In this document: positions 1-6,529 of the stretch, piece by piece
Layout of the letters: every line of letters starts with the position of its first letter
Position numbering within the stretch: position 1 is the stretch's first letter
DNA from: an uncultured Clostridia bacterium
Lineage (GTDB): Bacteria > Bacillota > Clostridia > TANB77 > CAG-508
NCBI GenBank assembly: GCA_947629805.1
Contig: CANRFE010000008.1
Span: 1 to 19,344, forward strand
Length of the DNA stretch: 19,344 nucleotides
Reading direction: 5' to 3'
Translations under genes and position numbers: made by a program
Notes under the pieces: model-generated
The model's database searches: none
What the model was told of the DNA's origin: nothing
The model's input: the letters and a program-made list of their open reading frames with translations, nothing else

Positions 1-79
1 ATTTAAAAAGAAATAATTTTTTATCTGAATTTTCAGAAGAATGCTTTAAACTCTTATATTTATCATATAATTTACTCAT
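1..79 (-). CDS. Partial CDS, N-terminus only (possible MutS domain I-like protein)
   Basis: A minus-strand reading frame starts at the ATG complementary to 77-79 and runs off the left edge after 26 codons, beginning MSKLYDKYKSL and containing KKLFLFK. A good ribosome binding site (GGAGG, complement of 91-95) lies 11 bases upstream of the start, and a consensus promoter lies further up, so this is a real gene start. The opening residues resemble, from memory, small clostridial proteins annotated as MutS N-terminal-domain proteins, which often begin MSKLYDKY and have LFLFKSG shortly after. That assignment is weak because only 26 residues are visible. The gene diverges from the XRE regulator at 212. 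Confidence 0.5.
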   Translation of the reverse strand, partial: MSKLYDKYKSLKHSSENSDKKLFLFK

Positions 80-124
80 GTTAAAAATTTCCTCCTTTTA
101 CAAAAAATGACAATACTATATTAA

Positions 125-153
125 AATATACTATATAAATGTACAACTGTCAA
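125..153 (-). promoter_or_regulatory. Sigma-A-type promoter for the left-edge gene
   Basis: On the minus strand TTGACA (complement of 148-153) is followed after 17 bases by TATATT (complement of 125-130). This is a perfect -35 box and a five-of-six -10 box at ideal spacing. Transcription would begin near 118, about 40 bases before the ATG at 79. Confidence 0.6.
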
Positions 154-174
154 TAGATAAAATTGTATGATAAT
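147..174 (+). promoter_or_regulatory. Possible weak promoter for the XRE regulator, overlapping the divergent -35 box
   Basis: CTGTCA (147-152) and GATAAT (169-174) are separated by 16 bases and lie 38 bases upstream of the regulator's ATG. The -35 match is only four of six. It shares the same bases (147-153) with the -35 box of the divergent promoter, so the two promoters could compete. This is a weak inference. Confidence 0.25.
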
Positions 175-211
175 ATAGAATAAATATATATAGTAGAGAA
201 GGGAAATAAGG

Positions 212-433
212 ATGCAAAACTGGAATAAAATTGAAATCGAATTAGATGAATATATAAAAAAAAATAAAATAAGTCGTTCAAGTTTAACTAGAAATACAGG
301 ATTGCAATATAGCCAAATTTTAAAATATTGTAGAAAAGATATTCAAAGGATAGATTTAACCGTACTTGCTAAAATTTGTACAGCATTAAATTGTAAGATT
401 ACGGATATTTTAAAATTAAAAAAATCAGATTAA
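212..433 (+). CDS. Small XRE/Cro-C1-type helix-turn-helix regulator
   Basis: The protein is 73 residues long and essentially all DNA-binding domain. It follows the short Cro/C1 pattern: an N-terminal helix (residues 8-18), then SRSSLTRNTGLQYSQILKY as the helix-turn-helix, then RIDLTVLAKICTALNCKITDIL as the closing helices. This matches the YozG/HTH_26-like single-domain regulators common in Firmicutes and phages. No ligand or oligomerisation domain is present. AGAAGGG (197-203) lies upstream of the ATG. It is divergent from the left-edge gene and 85 bases before walR, which has its own promoter. It may repress itself or the divergent gene, since their promoter elements overlap. The target is unknown. 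Confidence 0.85.
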   Translation: MQNWNKIEIELDEYIKKNKISRSSLTRNTGLQYSQILKYCRKDIQRIDLTVLAKICTALNCKITDILKLKKSD

Positions 434-460
434 TGTTAATAAGAAATATAAAAAAAGTAC

Positions 461-489
461 TTGTACAAATAAAAAGAGTGTGATATAAC
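461..489 (+). promoter_or_regulatory. Sigma-A-type promoter (extended -10) for the walR gene
   Basis: TTGTAC (461-466) and TATAAC (484-489) are separated by 17 bases, and a TG dinucleotide at 481-482 makes an extended -10. Transcription would start near 496, leaving a leader of about 23 bases with an AAAGGCGG ribosome binding site before the ATG at 519. Confidence 0.5.
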
Positions 490-518
490 TAAGGAAAGAA
501 AAGAAAGGCGGATTTTCT

Positions 519-1250
519 ATGGAGGAAGATTTAGAGAAAAAAACAATCTTGATTGTAGATGACGAAAAAACAATTGTAGATATGTTGGTATATAATTTAC
601 AAAAAGAAGGGTATAACACATTAGAGGCAAACGATGGAGAAGAGGCAGTAAATGTTGCATTAGAAAAGAAACCAGATTTAGTTTTATTAGATATCATGCT
701 TCCAAAAATGGATGGACTAGCCGTATGCAAAAGAATTAGGCAAACACTCAATATTCCTATTCTTATGATATCAGCAAAAGACGAAGAAATTGATAAAATA
801 TTAGGCTTAGAATTAGGTGCAGATGACTACATTACAAAGCCATTTAGTGTAAGAGAATTAATGGCAAGGGTAAAAGCAAATTTAAGAAAAGCAGAAATAA
901 CAGGGAAAGCCTCTGAAGAAAAAGAAAGCGAAAACAAAGCAGACGCGAACATGATCGTAGTGGGAGATTTAAGTTTAGATTTAAATAAATTTGAAGTAAA
1001 AGTAAGAGGAGAAGTAATGGACTTAACGCTAAGAGAATTTGAAGTTATCAAATACTTAGCAAATCAACCAGGGCAAGTTGTTACTAGAGAAACTCTATTA
1101 GAAAAAGTATGGGGGTATGAATATTATGGAGATATTCGTACCGTAGATGTTACGGTTAGAAGAATAAGAGAGAAAATAGAAAAAGATACTTCGAATCCAA
1201 AAATATTAATTACCAAAAGAGGAGTTGGCTATTACATCGCATCAAAATAA
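519..1250 (+). CDS. walR: OmpR/PhoB-family response regulator, WalR (YycF)-like
   Basis: The protein has 243 residues. The receiver domain (about 8-125) has the acidic pocket D14-D15, the phosphoacceptor D58 in LLDIMLPKMDG, S85 as the switch hydroxyl residue, and K107 in the TKPF motif. A linker of about 20 charged residues leads to a winged-helix DNA-binding domain (about 145-241) with LTLREFEVIKYL and the recognition-helix segment WGYEYYGDIRTVDVTVRRIR. That segment closely matches known WalR proteins, the essential regulators of cell-wall hydrolase and envelope genes in Firmicutes. The next gene is a matching kinase, which supports the pairing. A PhoP-like identity is the main alternative. 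The start has AAAGGCGG eight bases upstream. A strong hairpin lies between this gene and the kinase gene. Confidence 0.88.
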   Translation: MEEDLEKKTILIVDDEKTIVDMLVYNLQKEGYNTLEANDGEEAVNVALEKKPDLVLLDIMLPKMDGLAVCKRIRQTLNIPILMISAKDEEIDKILGLELGADDYITKPFSVRELMARVKANLRKAEITGKASEEKESENKADANMIVVGDLSLDLNKFEVKVRGEVMDLTLREFEVIKYLANQPGQVVTRETLLEKVWGYEYYGDIRTVDVTVRRIREKIEKDTSNPKILITKRGVGYYIASK

Positions 1251-1258
1251 AAAATAAG

Positions 1259-1296
1259 ATGCACAAAAAGGGAGGCCCCTTTTTGTGCATTTTTTT
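1259..1296 (+). terminator. Intrinsic terminator or attenuator between walR and walK
   Basis: Bases 1259-1272 pair perfectly with 1277-1290 (14 base pairs, stem from ATGCAC to GGG) around the four-base loop AGGC. Seven T residues follow (1290-1296). This is a textbook rho-independent terminator placed 8 bases after the walR stop and 16 bases before the walK start. It implies that only part of walR transcription continues into walK. Confidence 0.8.
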
Positions 1297-1312
1297 AATA
1301 AGGAGAAAAAGC

Positions 1313-2755
1313 ATGTTAAAAAATGTACAATTAAAAATTATATTAATTTTTAGCATTTTAGGAATTTTAGTAATTAGTGCAATGGGAGCTATTTTTATTT
1401 ACCGTTTACAAAGTATGGAAGTAGAAATTCTGTCCCAAAATACGGAGCAAATAGAATTATACCAAAATAGTATAGAAACCCAAATATACAATGTAAAGAT
1501 GGTAACAATTATTTTAATTAGCGTCTTTGGGTTTATTTCTATTCTAATTAGTGTTTTTGTAGCCAAAGTAATTTTAGCCCCTATTACAAAATTAATTGAT
1601 AGTGCTCCTCGTATAGTAACAGAGGAAAAAGAGCAAGAAGAAAAAAAAGGAAGAAAGAAAAAATATCAAGTAGATGAATTGACCAATGTTTTTCATCTTA
1701 TGACGAATGAATTAAGAGAAAACCTAAAAGAAGTAAATCGTCAAAAAAGACAAATAGAAACTATTTTATTACACATGACAGATGGAATTATTGCTTTTGA
1801 TATGGATGGCAATATTATGCATATTAATCCAGCAGCCACCGATTTATTAAAATTAACAGAAAAAGACAACACTTTTGAAAAAATATTTGATAAAATTCAT
1901 ATTGAAATTAACTTAGAAAAGACCATTTACTTAGAAAACTGGACTTCTAGCGAGCAAAGAGTGCAAGTAGAAGACAAATTCTTAAATATTTTCTTTGCCT
2001 CTTTTCGCGACGAACAAGATATGCCATCTGGCGTTATGGTAGTAATTCAAGATATTACCGAGCATGTCCGCTTAGATAACATGCGAAAAGAATTTGTAGC
2101 AGATGTATCACATGAACTAAAAACACCAATTACCTCTATTATGGGCTATGCAGATACTTTGCTAGAAGGAGAATATGATAAAGAAACACAAGAAAAATTC
2201 TTGAATGTAATTGCTTCAGAAGCAAGAAGAATGGCAAAATTAGTAACAGATTTGCTAATTTTATCCCGTTATGATAATAACAAAGTAAAGAAAGAAGCAA
2301 GTGAATTTGATTTAGGCGAATTAGTAAAAAAATGCCAAGAAAAATTACAATTAGAAATTAATAAAAAACACCATGAAGTAGAATGTTTTGTAACTGCCAA
2401 CGTTCCACCAGTAAAAGCAGACAAAGATGGAATAGAACGTGTTATCTTAAATATTATGACCAACAGTATTAAGTATACACCAGATGGTGGCAATATAAAA
2501 ATATATGTTGGGTTTGTTTATAATGATGCCTATATTAAAGTGATAGATAATGGAATAGGCATTCCAGAAGAAGATTTGAATCGTATTTTTGATCGCTTTT
2601 ATCGTGTAGATAAAGCACGTACAAGAGAAATGGGAGGAACTGGTTTAGGGCTTTCGATTGCCAAAGAAATATTAGAGCAAAACAAGGGAAGCATAGACAT
2701 TAAAAGCCAAACACAAAAAGGAACAGAGGTAGTCATTCGTATTCCAACCAAATAA
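1313..2755 (+). CDS. walK: Membrane sensor histidine kinase, WalK (YycG)-like
   Basis: The likely start is the ATG at 1313, with AGGAG (1301-1305) seven bases upstream, giving 480 residues. The longer frame from 1259 begins inside the terminator hairpin and has no ribosome binding site. Two transmembrane helices (about 7-30 and 63-86) flank an outside loop of only about 32 residues. Next come a HAMP linker (about 84-136) with a lysine/glutamate-rich insert, a PAS domain (about 150-255), the dimerisation domain with H267 in VSHELKTPIT, and the ATPase domain with N384 (NSIKYTPDGG), D412 (DNGIGIP) and GGTGLGLSIAK. This order matches WalK/PhoR-class kinases. The large extracytoplasmic sensor of Bacillus WalK is missing. 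It probably phosphorylates the regulator upstream. No walH, walI or walJ gene follows. Confidence 0.85.
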   Translation: MLKNVQLKIILIFSILGILVISAMGAIFIYRLQSMEVEILSQNTEQIELYQNSIETQIYNVKMVTIILISVFGFISILISVFVAKVILAPITKLIDSAPRIVTEEKEQEEKKGRKKKYQVDELTNVFHLMTNELRENLKEVNRQKRQIETILLHMTDGIIAFDMDGNIMHINPAATDLLKLTEKDNTFEKIFDKIHIEINLEKTIYLENWTSSEQRVQVEDKFLNIFFASFRDEQDMPSGVMVVIQDITEHVRLDNMRKEFVADVSHELKTPITSIMGYADTLLEGEYDKETQEKFLNVIASEARRMAKLVTDLLILSRYDNNKVKKEASEFDLGELVKKCQEKLQLEINKKHHEVECFVTANVPPVKADKDGIERVILNIMTNSIKYTPDGGNIKIYVGFVYNDAYIKVIDNGIGIPEEDLNRIFDRFYRVDKARTREMGGTGLGLSIAKEILEQNKGSIDIKSQTQKGTEVVIRIPTK

Positions 2756-2765
2756 AAGAAATAGC

Positions 2766-2794
2766 TTGCTAAATTACGAAAAACGCGTTATAAT
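2766..2794 (+). promoter_or_regulatory. Sigma-A-type promoter for lepB
   Basis: TTGCTA (2766-2771), a 17-base spacer and a perfect TATAAT (2789-2794) lie in the 72-base gap after walK. The start would be near 2801, just before the GGAG/AAGG ribosome binding site of lepB. It would make lepB-holB-ricT partly independent of walRK. Confidence 0.65.
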
Positions 2795-2827
2795 GAGAAA
2801 CAAAGAAAAAGGAGAAAAGGATTTCAA

Positions 2828-3448
2828 ATGAATAGTACAGTAAAAGAAATAATAGAGTGGATTTATTGCATTATTATTGCTATAGTTTTAGCATTATTAA
2901 TTCGTTATTTTATAGGAACTCCAACCGTTGTTCAGCAAACTTCTATGTGGCCTACTTTAAAACAAAATGAAAGATTAGTGCTAAATCGTTTGGCAAGGAC
3001 CTTTCATCAAGTACCAAACAGAGGAGATATTATCACTTTTGAAGCACCAAGCAATGCCAAAACAGGTGCAAATAGTGTAAAAGCAGAGTATGATAACGAA
3101 CCACAAGGTTGGTTAAAAAAATTCATTTATTATGTATTAGAAATTGGAAAAACAAGTTATATTAAACGTGTTATTGCACTTCCAGGAGAACATGTGCAAA
3201 TACAAGACGGAAAAATATATATTAACGAAGAAGAATTGCAAGAAGAGTATTTACAAAAAAATGTAGAAACAGATGCAAAAAGTATGTATTTAACAGATTT
3301 TGTTGTGCCAGAAGGGTATATTTTTGCTATTGGAGATAATCGTATGGAAAGTTCGGACTGCAGATATTTTGGTTGTATTCCAATAGAAAGAATAGAAAGT
3401 AAAGTTTGGATTCGATTTTGGCCACTAAATTTATTTGGAACCATATAA
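2828..3448 (+). CDS. lepB: Signal peptidase I
   Basis: This membrane serine/lysine protease removes signal peptides from exported proteins on the outer face of the cytoplasmic membrane. The protein has 206 residues with one N-terminal transmembrane segment (about 8-30), the single-anchor Gram-positive SipS form. The catalytic serine is S39 in QQTSMWPTL and the general-base lysine is K113 in YIKRVIALPGE. The conserved GDNRMESSDCRYFG box is near the C-terminus. The segment between S39 and K113 is longer than the minimal form. The ribosome binding site is AAGG (2817-2820) with GGAG just before it. It has its own promoter and is followed after 24 bases by holB. Confidence 0.93.
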   Translation: MNSTVKEIIEWIYCIIIAIVLALLIRYFIGTPTVVQQTSMWPTLKQNERLVLNRLARTFHQVPNRGDIITFEAPSNAKTGANSVKAEYDNEPQGWLKKFIYYVLEIGKTSYIKRVIALPGEHVQIQDGKIYINEEELQEEYLQKNVETDAKSMYLTDFVVPEGYIFAIGDNRMESSDCRYFGCIPIERIESKVWIRFWPLNLFGTI

Positions 3449-3472
3449 GAGAAAAAGAAGGAGTAAACCAAT

Positions 3473-4342
3473 TTGAGCTTTGAACACATTGTAGGAAATG
3501 AAAAGGTAAAGCAATTCTTAAAAAAAACAATAGACGAAAATCACATTTTACATAGCTATTTGTTTGTAGGACCTAGCGGTATTGGAAAAAAACTTTTTGC
3601 TAAAGAATTTGCCAAACAAATATTGGGTTTGGATGTGGCCTCTGAAAAAGCTTTTGAAAGTAAGAATCATCCAGATTTTTACCAAATAGAACCAGAAAAT
3701 AAAACCATAAAAATAGAACAAATTCGAAACTTACAAGAAAAAATTGCAGAAAAACCAATTGCATCTAATAGAAAAGTTTACCTTATTATAGATAGTGATG
3801 CTATGACAAAAGAAGCACAAAATTGTTTATTAAAAACATTAGAAGAGCCACCCCAATATGCTACTATTCTATTACTAACCGACAAGGAAGAAAAATTATT
3901 AAGTACCATAAAGTCAAGATGTATGAAACTTTCTTTTAAGCCAATTTCAAAAGAATTGTTAGAGCAGTACTTCGAAGAAAAATGGCAAATAAAACTTTCT
4001 CCTCAATTTTTAGAAGCAAGTCAAGGAAGTATTGGTATGGCCTTAAAGTTACAAGCACAAGATGCAATGTATAAGCAGGTTGATGAAGTATTAGAAGCAA
4101 TGGAAGGAAAAGATTTTCTTACGATAGTTCATAAAGCAGAAATATTCTATAAAGAAAAAGACAACATACAAGATATTTTAGATTATATGAATATCCATTT
4201 CTATAAAACAGGAAACTTAAAAAAAATGCATTGTATAGAATACATAGAAGAAACCAAAAGAAGAATTCTTGCCAATAGTAATTATGATATGTGTATTGAT
4301 TTTTTACTAATGAAAATAGAGGAAGAAATGACAAAAAAGTAA
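3473..4342 (+). CDS. holB: DNA polymerase III subunit delta-prime
   Basis: This clamp-loader subunit helps open the sliding clamp onto primed DNA. The protein has 289 residues and an AAA+ fold: GPSGIGKK at 33-40 in the P-loop position, then AQNCLLKTLEEPPQYATILLLT, and the KSRC motif (sensor 1 region). The C-terminal collar part is divergent, as usual. The P-loop has K40 where ATPases have serine or threonine, and the zinc-binding cysteine cluster found in many delta-prime proteins after the P-loop helix is absent; that stretch is shortened to DVASEKAFESKNHPDF. Both fit a delta-prime subunit that does not hydrolyse ATP. The start is a TTG at 3473 with AAGGAG (3458-3463) nine bases upstream; no better ATG exists. 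It precedes ricT, the common Firmicute order. Confidence 0.9.
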   Translation: MSFEHIVGNEKVKQFLKKTIDENHILHSYLFVGPSGIGKKLFAKEFAKQILGLDVASEKAFESKNHPDFYQIEPENKTIKIEQIRNLQEKIAEKPIASNRKVYLIIDSDAMTKEAQNCLLKTLEEPPQYATILLLTDKEEKLLSTIKSRCMKLSFKPISKELLEQYFEEKWQIKLSPQFLEASQGSIGMALKLQAQDAMYKQVDEVLEAMEGKDFLTIVHKAEIFYKEKDNIQDILDYMNIHFYKTGNLKKMHCIEYIEETKRRILANSNYDMCIDFLLMKIEEEMTKK

Positions 4343-4359
4343 AAAGAAAGGAAACTTAA

Positions 4360-5289
4360 ATGGGAATGAAAAATATCATAGGAGTTCGTTTTAAAAAGCC
4401 AGGAAAAATTTATTTTTTTGATCCGCAAAATTTAAGAGTAAATAACCACGACTTTGTTATTGTAGAAACAGCACAAGGAGAAGAATATGGAGAAGTGGTA
4501 ATTAGCAATCGAGTAATGCCAGACGAAAATATAGTAAAACCATTAAAAAAAGTAATTCGTATTGCTACCTATAAAGATAAAAAACACCAAGAAGAAAACA
4601 AGAAAAAAGAAAAAGAAGCATTTGAACTTTGTAAACGAAAAATAAAAGAGCATAATCTAGACATGACCTTAACAGACGTAGAATTTAAGTTTGATAATAG
4701 CAAAGTATTATTCTATTTTACAGCAGATGGAAGAATAGATTTTAGAGAATTAGTAAAAGATTTAGCTTCTGTTTACAAAACAAGAATTGAACTTCGTCAA
4801 ATAGGAGTAAGAGATGAAGTAAAAAGAATAGGTGGAAATGGAGTATGTGGAAGGGAATTATGCTGTTGCTCTTTTTTAGGAAATTTTGAAACAGTTTCTA
4901 TTAAAATGGCAAAAGAGCAAAATATGTCCTTAAATCCTTCTAAAATATCAGGAAATTGTGGAAGATTAATGTGTTGCTTAAAATATGAACAAGAGGTATA
5001 CGAAGAAAAAATGAAAAGACTTCCTAAAGTAGGAGCTATTGTAAAAACACAAGATGGCGAAGGAACGGTAGAGGGGGTAGAAATTTTAAAAGAACGTTTA
5101 AGGGTAAAGCTAAAAGATGATAATGGAGAATATTATTATAAAAAGTATAATGCTGGGGAAGTAAAAATTATAAAAAATAATGAAACAGATTTAGTAGATG
5201 AAGAAGAAAAAGAAAATTTCAAAGAGTTGCAAGAATTAGAAAAATTAGAAACAATGGATAAAAAGAATTTACAAGAAGAGGATATGTAA
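4360..5289 (+). CDS. ricT: RicT/YaaT (PSP1 domain) iron-sulfur regulator of RNA processing
   Basis: The protein has 309 residues and the PSP1 family layout: an N-terminal beta-rich segment (IGVRFKKPGKIYFFDP), the core around residues 90-170, then the cysteine-rich section GVCGRELCCCSFLG and SGNCGRLMCCLKYEQ, and an acidic, lysine-rich tail of about 50 residues. In Bacillus subtilis RicT works with RicA and RicF as the Y-complex, which carries 4Fe-4S clusters, stimulates RNase Y processing of mRNAs, and affects sporulation and competence. The clustered cysteines seen here are consistent with cluster binding. It sits 17 bases after holB, the conserved holB-yaaT order. The start ATG at 4360 has AAAGG (4347-4351) eight bases upstream; the ATG two codons later is a less likely alternative. 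ricA and ricF are not in the window. Confidence 0.9.
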   Translation: MGMKNIIGVRFKKPGKIYFFDPQNLRVNNHDFVIVETAQGEEYGEVVISNRVMPDENIVKPLKKVIRIATYKDKKHQEENKKKEKEAFELCKRKIKEHNLDMTLTDVEFKFDNSKVLFYFTADGRIDFRELVKDLASVYKTRIELRQIGVRDEVKRIGGNGVCGRELCCCSFLGNFETVSIKMAKEQNMSLNPSKISGNCGRLMCCLKYEQEVYEEKMKRLPKVGAIVKTQDGEGTVEGVEILKERLRVKLKDDNGEYYYKKYNAGEVKIIKNNETDLVDEEEKENFKELQELEKLETMDKKNLQEEDM

Positions 5290-5364
5290 TAGCATAAAAT
5301 AAGGGAATAAACAAAAGAACTAAAAAATACAATAAAAAAAGAACTTTGGAAGGTGGTGAAAGAA

Positions 5365-5535
5365 ATGGCATATAAAATAACAGATAAATGTATTAAATGT
5401 GGAGCATGTGCAGCAGAATGTCCAGTAGGATGTATTTCAGAAGGAGAGGACAGATACGTAATTGACAAAGAACAATGCTTAGGCTGTGGAACTTGTGCAG
5501 GGGTTTGCCCAGTAGAAGCACCAAAAGAAGAATAA
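5365..5535 (+). CDS. 2[4Fe-4S] bacterial-type ferredoxin
   Basis: This is a 56-residue electron carrier of clostridial type. Cluster motifs are C9-x2-C12-x2-C15-x3-C19-P and C38-x2-C41-x2-C44-x3-C48-P, the complete set for two 4Fe-4S clusters. A ninth cysteine (C23, in PVGCIS) sits where most relatives have alanine. The ATG at 5365 is preferred because AAGGTGG (5350-5356) ends eight bases before it; the in-frame GTG codons at 5353 and 5356 lie within that ribosome binding site. It follows ricT by 75 bases and faces the por operon tail to tail, so it is a plausible electron acceptor for that enzyme. That link is inferred from position and chemistry. Confidence 0.92.
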   Translation: MAYKITDKCIKCGACAAECPVGCISEGEDRYVIDKEQCLGCGTCAGVCPVEAPKEE

Positions 5536-5577
5536 AAAAAAGAAAGATTTGGATAAATTCCAAATCTTTCTTTTTTT
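5535..5577. terminator. Bidirectional terminator between ferredoxin and porB
   Basis: Bases 5535-5552 pair with 5560-5577 (18 base pairs including AGAAAGATTTGG and its complement) around a seven-base loop. A runs lead in and T runs lead out, so it works on both strands. It overlaps the last base of the ferredoxin stop codon and the porB stop codon (5576-5578), so the two convergent units share one terminator with almost no spare sequence. Confidence 0.85.
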
Positions 5578-6529
5578 ATTCTTTATTGGTCATTTCTTCT
5601 AGTTTTAATAATTCTTCCCAACGTTTATCTACTTCTTGCTGAAAAGCTTCAATCATCCATTCATTACCAGGTTTAAACATGTGCTTAAATCTTCTTTGTG
5701 GACGTAAGAATTCTTCAATTGGTAGTTTTTTAGCAGGTTTATAAGTAATTTTATATTTTCCATTTTCAATTTCATATAAAGGCCAATAACAAGTTTCAAC
5801 TGCAAGTTTATTAATTGGTGTTAGCATGTCGGTTGGGTAACCCCATCCTCTAGGACATGGAGCAAGCACATTTAAGAAAGTTGGTCCTTCTGTATAAATG
5901 GCTTTTTCCGCTTTTTCATATAAATCCTTAAAGTTCATAAACCCTGCTGTTTGTGCTACATAAGGTAAATGGTGTGCTTCCATAATTTCGGTTAAATCTT
6001 TACGAATTTGCATTTTACCAGGAATTACTTCCCCAGCAGGAGAAGTTGTGGTATCTGCAAAATGAGGAGTAGCAGAAGAACGTTGAATACCTGTGTTCAT
6101 ATAAGCACCATTATCATAACATACATACGTCATGTCATGACCTCTTTCCATAGCAGCAGATAAGCTTTGAAGCCCAATATCATAAGTTCCACCATCTCCA
6201 CCAAAAGCAATAAATTTAAAATGTTCGTTTTGTGGTAGTTTTCCTTGTCTTAACATAGCTTTGTAAGCAGCTTCTACTCCAGAACAAGTGGCAGCAGCAC
6301 ATTCAAATGCAGAATGAATATAAGAACTACTCCAAGAGGTATATGGGTAAATACAAGTAGAAACTTCCATACAGCCAGTAGCATTGGCAACTACTGCATG
6401 GTCTCCTTCTTTTAAGGCTCTCATTACCATTCTTGCTACTGGTGGTGCGCCACAACCAGCGCACATTCTATGACCAGATTCCAATATAGCAGGTTTTGTT
6501 GCAACAACTTCTTTTACATTATATGCCAT
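5576..6529 (-). CDS. porB: 2-oxoacid (probably pyruvate):ferredoxin oxidoreductase, beta subunit
   Basis: This thiamine-diphosphate subunit, with its partners, converts pyruvate plus CoA to acetyl-CoA and CO2 and passes electrons to ferredoxin. The protein has 317 residues. The cofactor motif is G111-D112-G113 through D139-N140 (GGDGGTYDIG to CYDNGAYMNTG). C23 and C26 (MCAGCG), C53 (ATGCMEVST) and C225 (CPRGWG) are the four expected ligands of the proximal 4Fe-4S cluster. It is the last gene of the four-gene operon; its ATG overlaps the porA stop codon by one base (TAATG), indicating translational coupling. Substrate specificity is inferred from similarity to four-subunit pyruvate enzymes; a 2-oxoisovalerate enzyme is the main alternative. 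Confidence 0.92.
   Translation of the reverse strand: MAYNVKEVVATKPAILESGHRMCAGCGAPPVARMVMRALKEGDHAVVANATGCMEVSTCIYPYTSWSSSYIHSAFECAAATCSGVEAAYKAMLRQGKLPQNEHFKFIAFGGDGGTYDIGLQSLSAAMERGHDMTYVCYDNGAYMNTGIQRSSATPHFADTTTSPAGEVIPGKMQIRKDLTEIMEAHHLPYVAQTAGFMNFKDLYEKAEKAIYTEGPTFLNVLAPCPRGWGYPTDMLTPINKLAVETCYWPLYEIENGKYKITYKPAKKLPIEEFLRPQRRFKHMFKPGNEWMIEAFQQEVDKRWEELLKLEEMTNKE

Noticed and set aside
1259..1312. An upstream ATG extension of the histidine kinase by 18 codons
   Set aside because: The ATG is the first arm of the terminator hairpin, no ribosome binding site precedes it, and AGGAG is correctly placed for the ATG at 1313.
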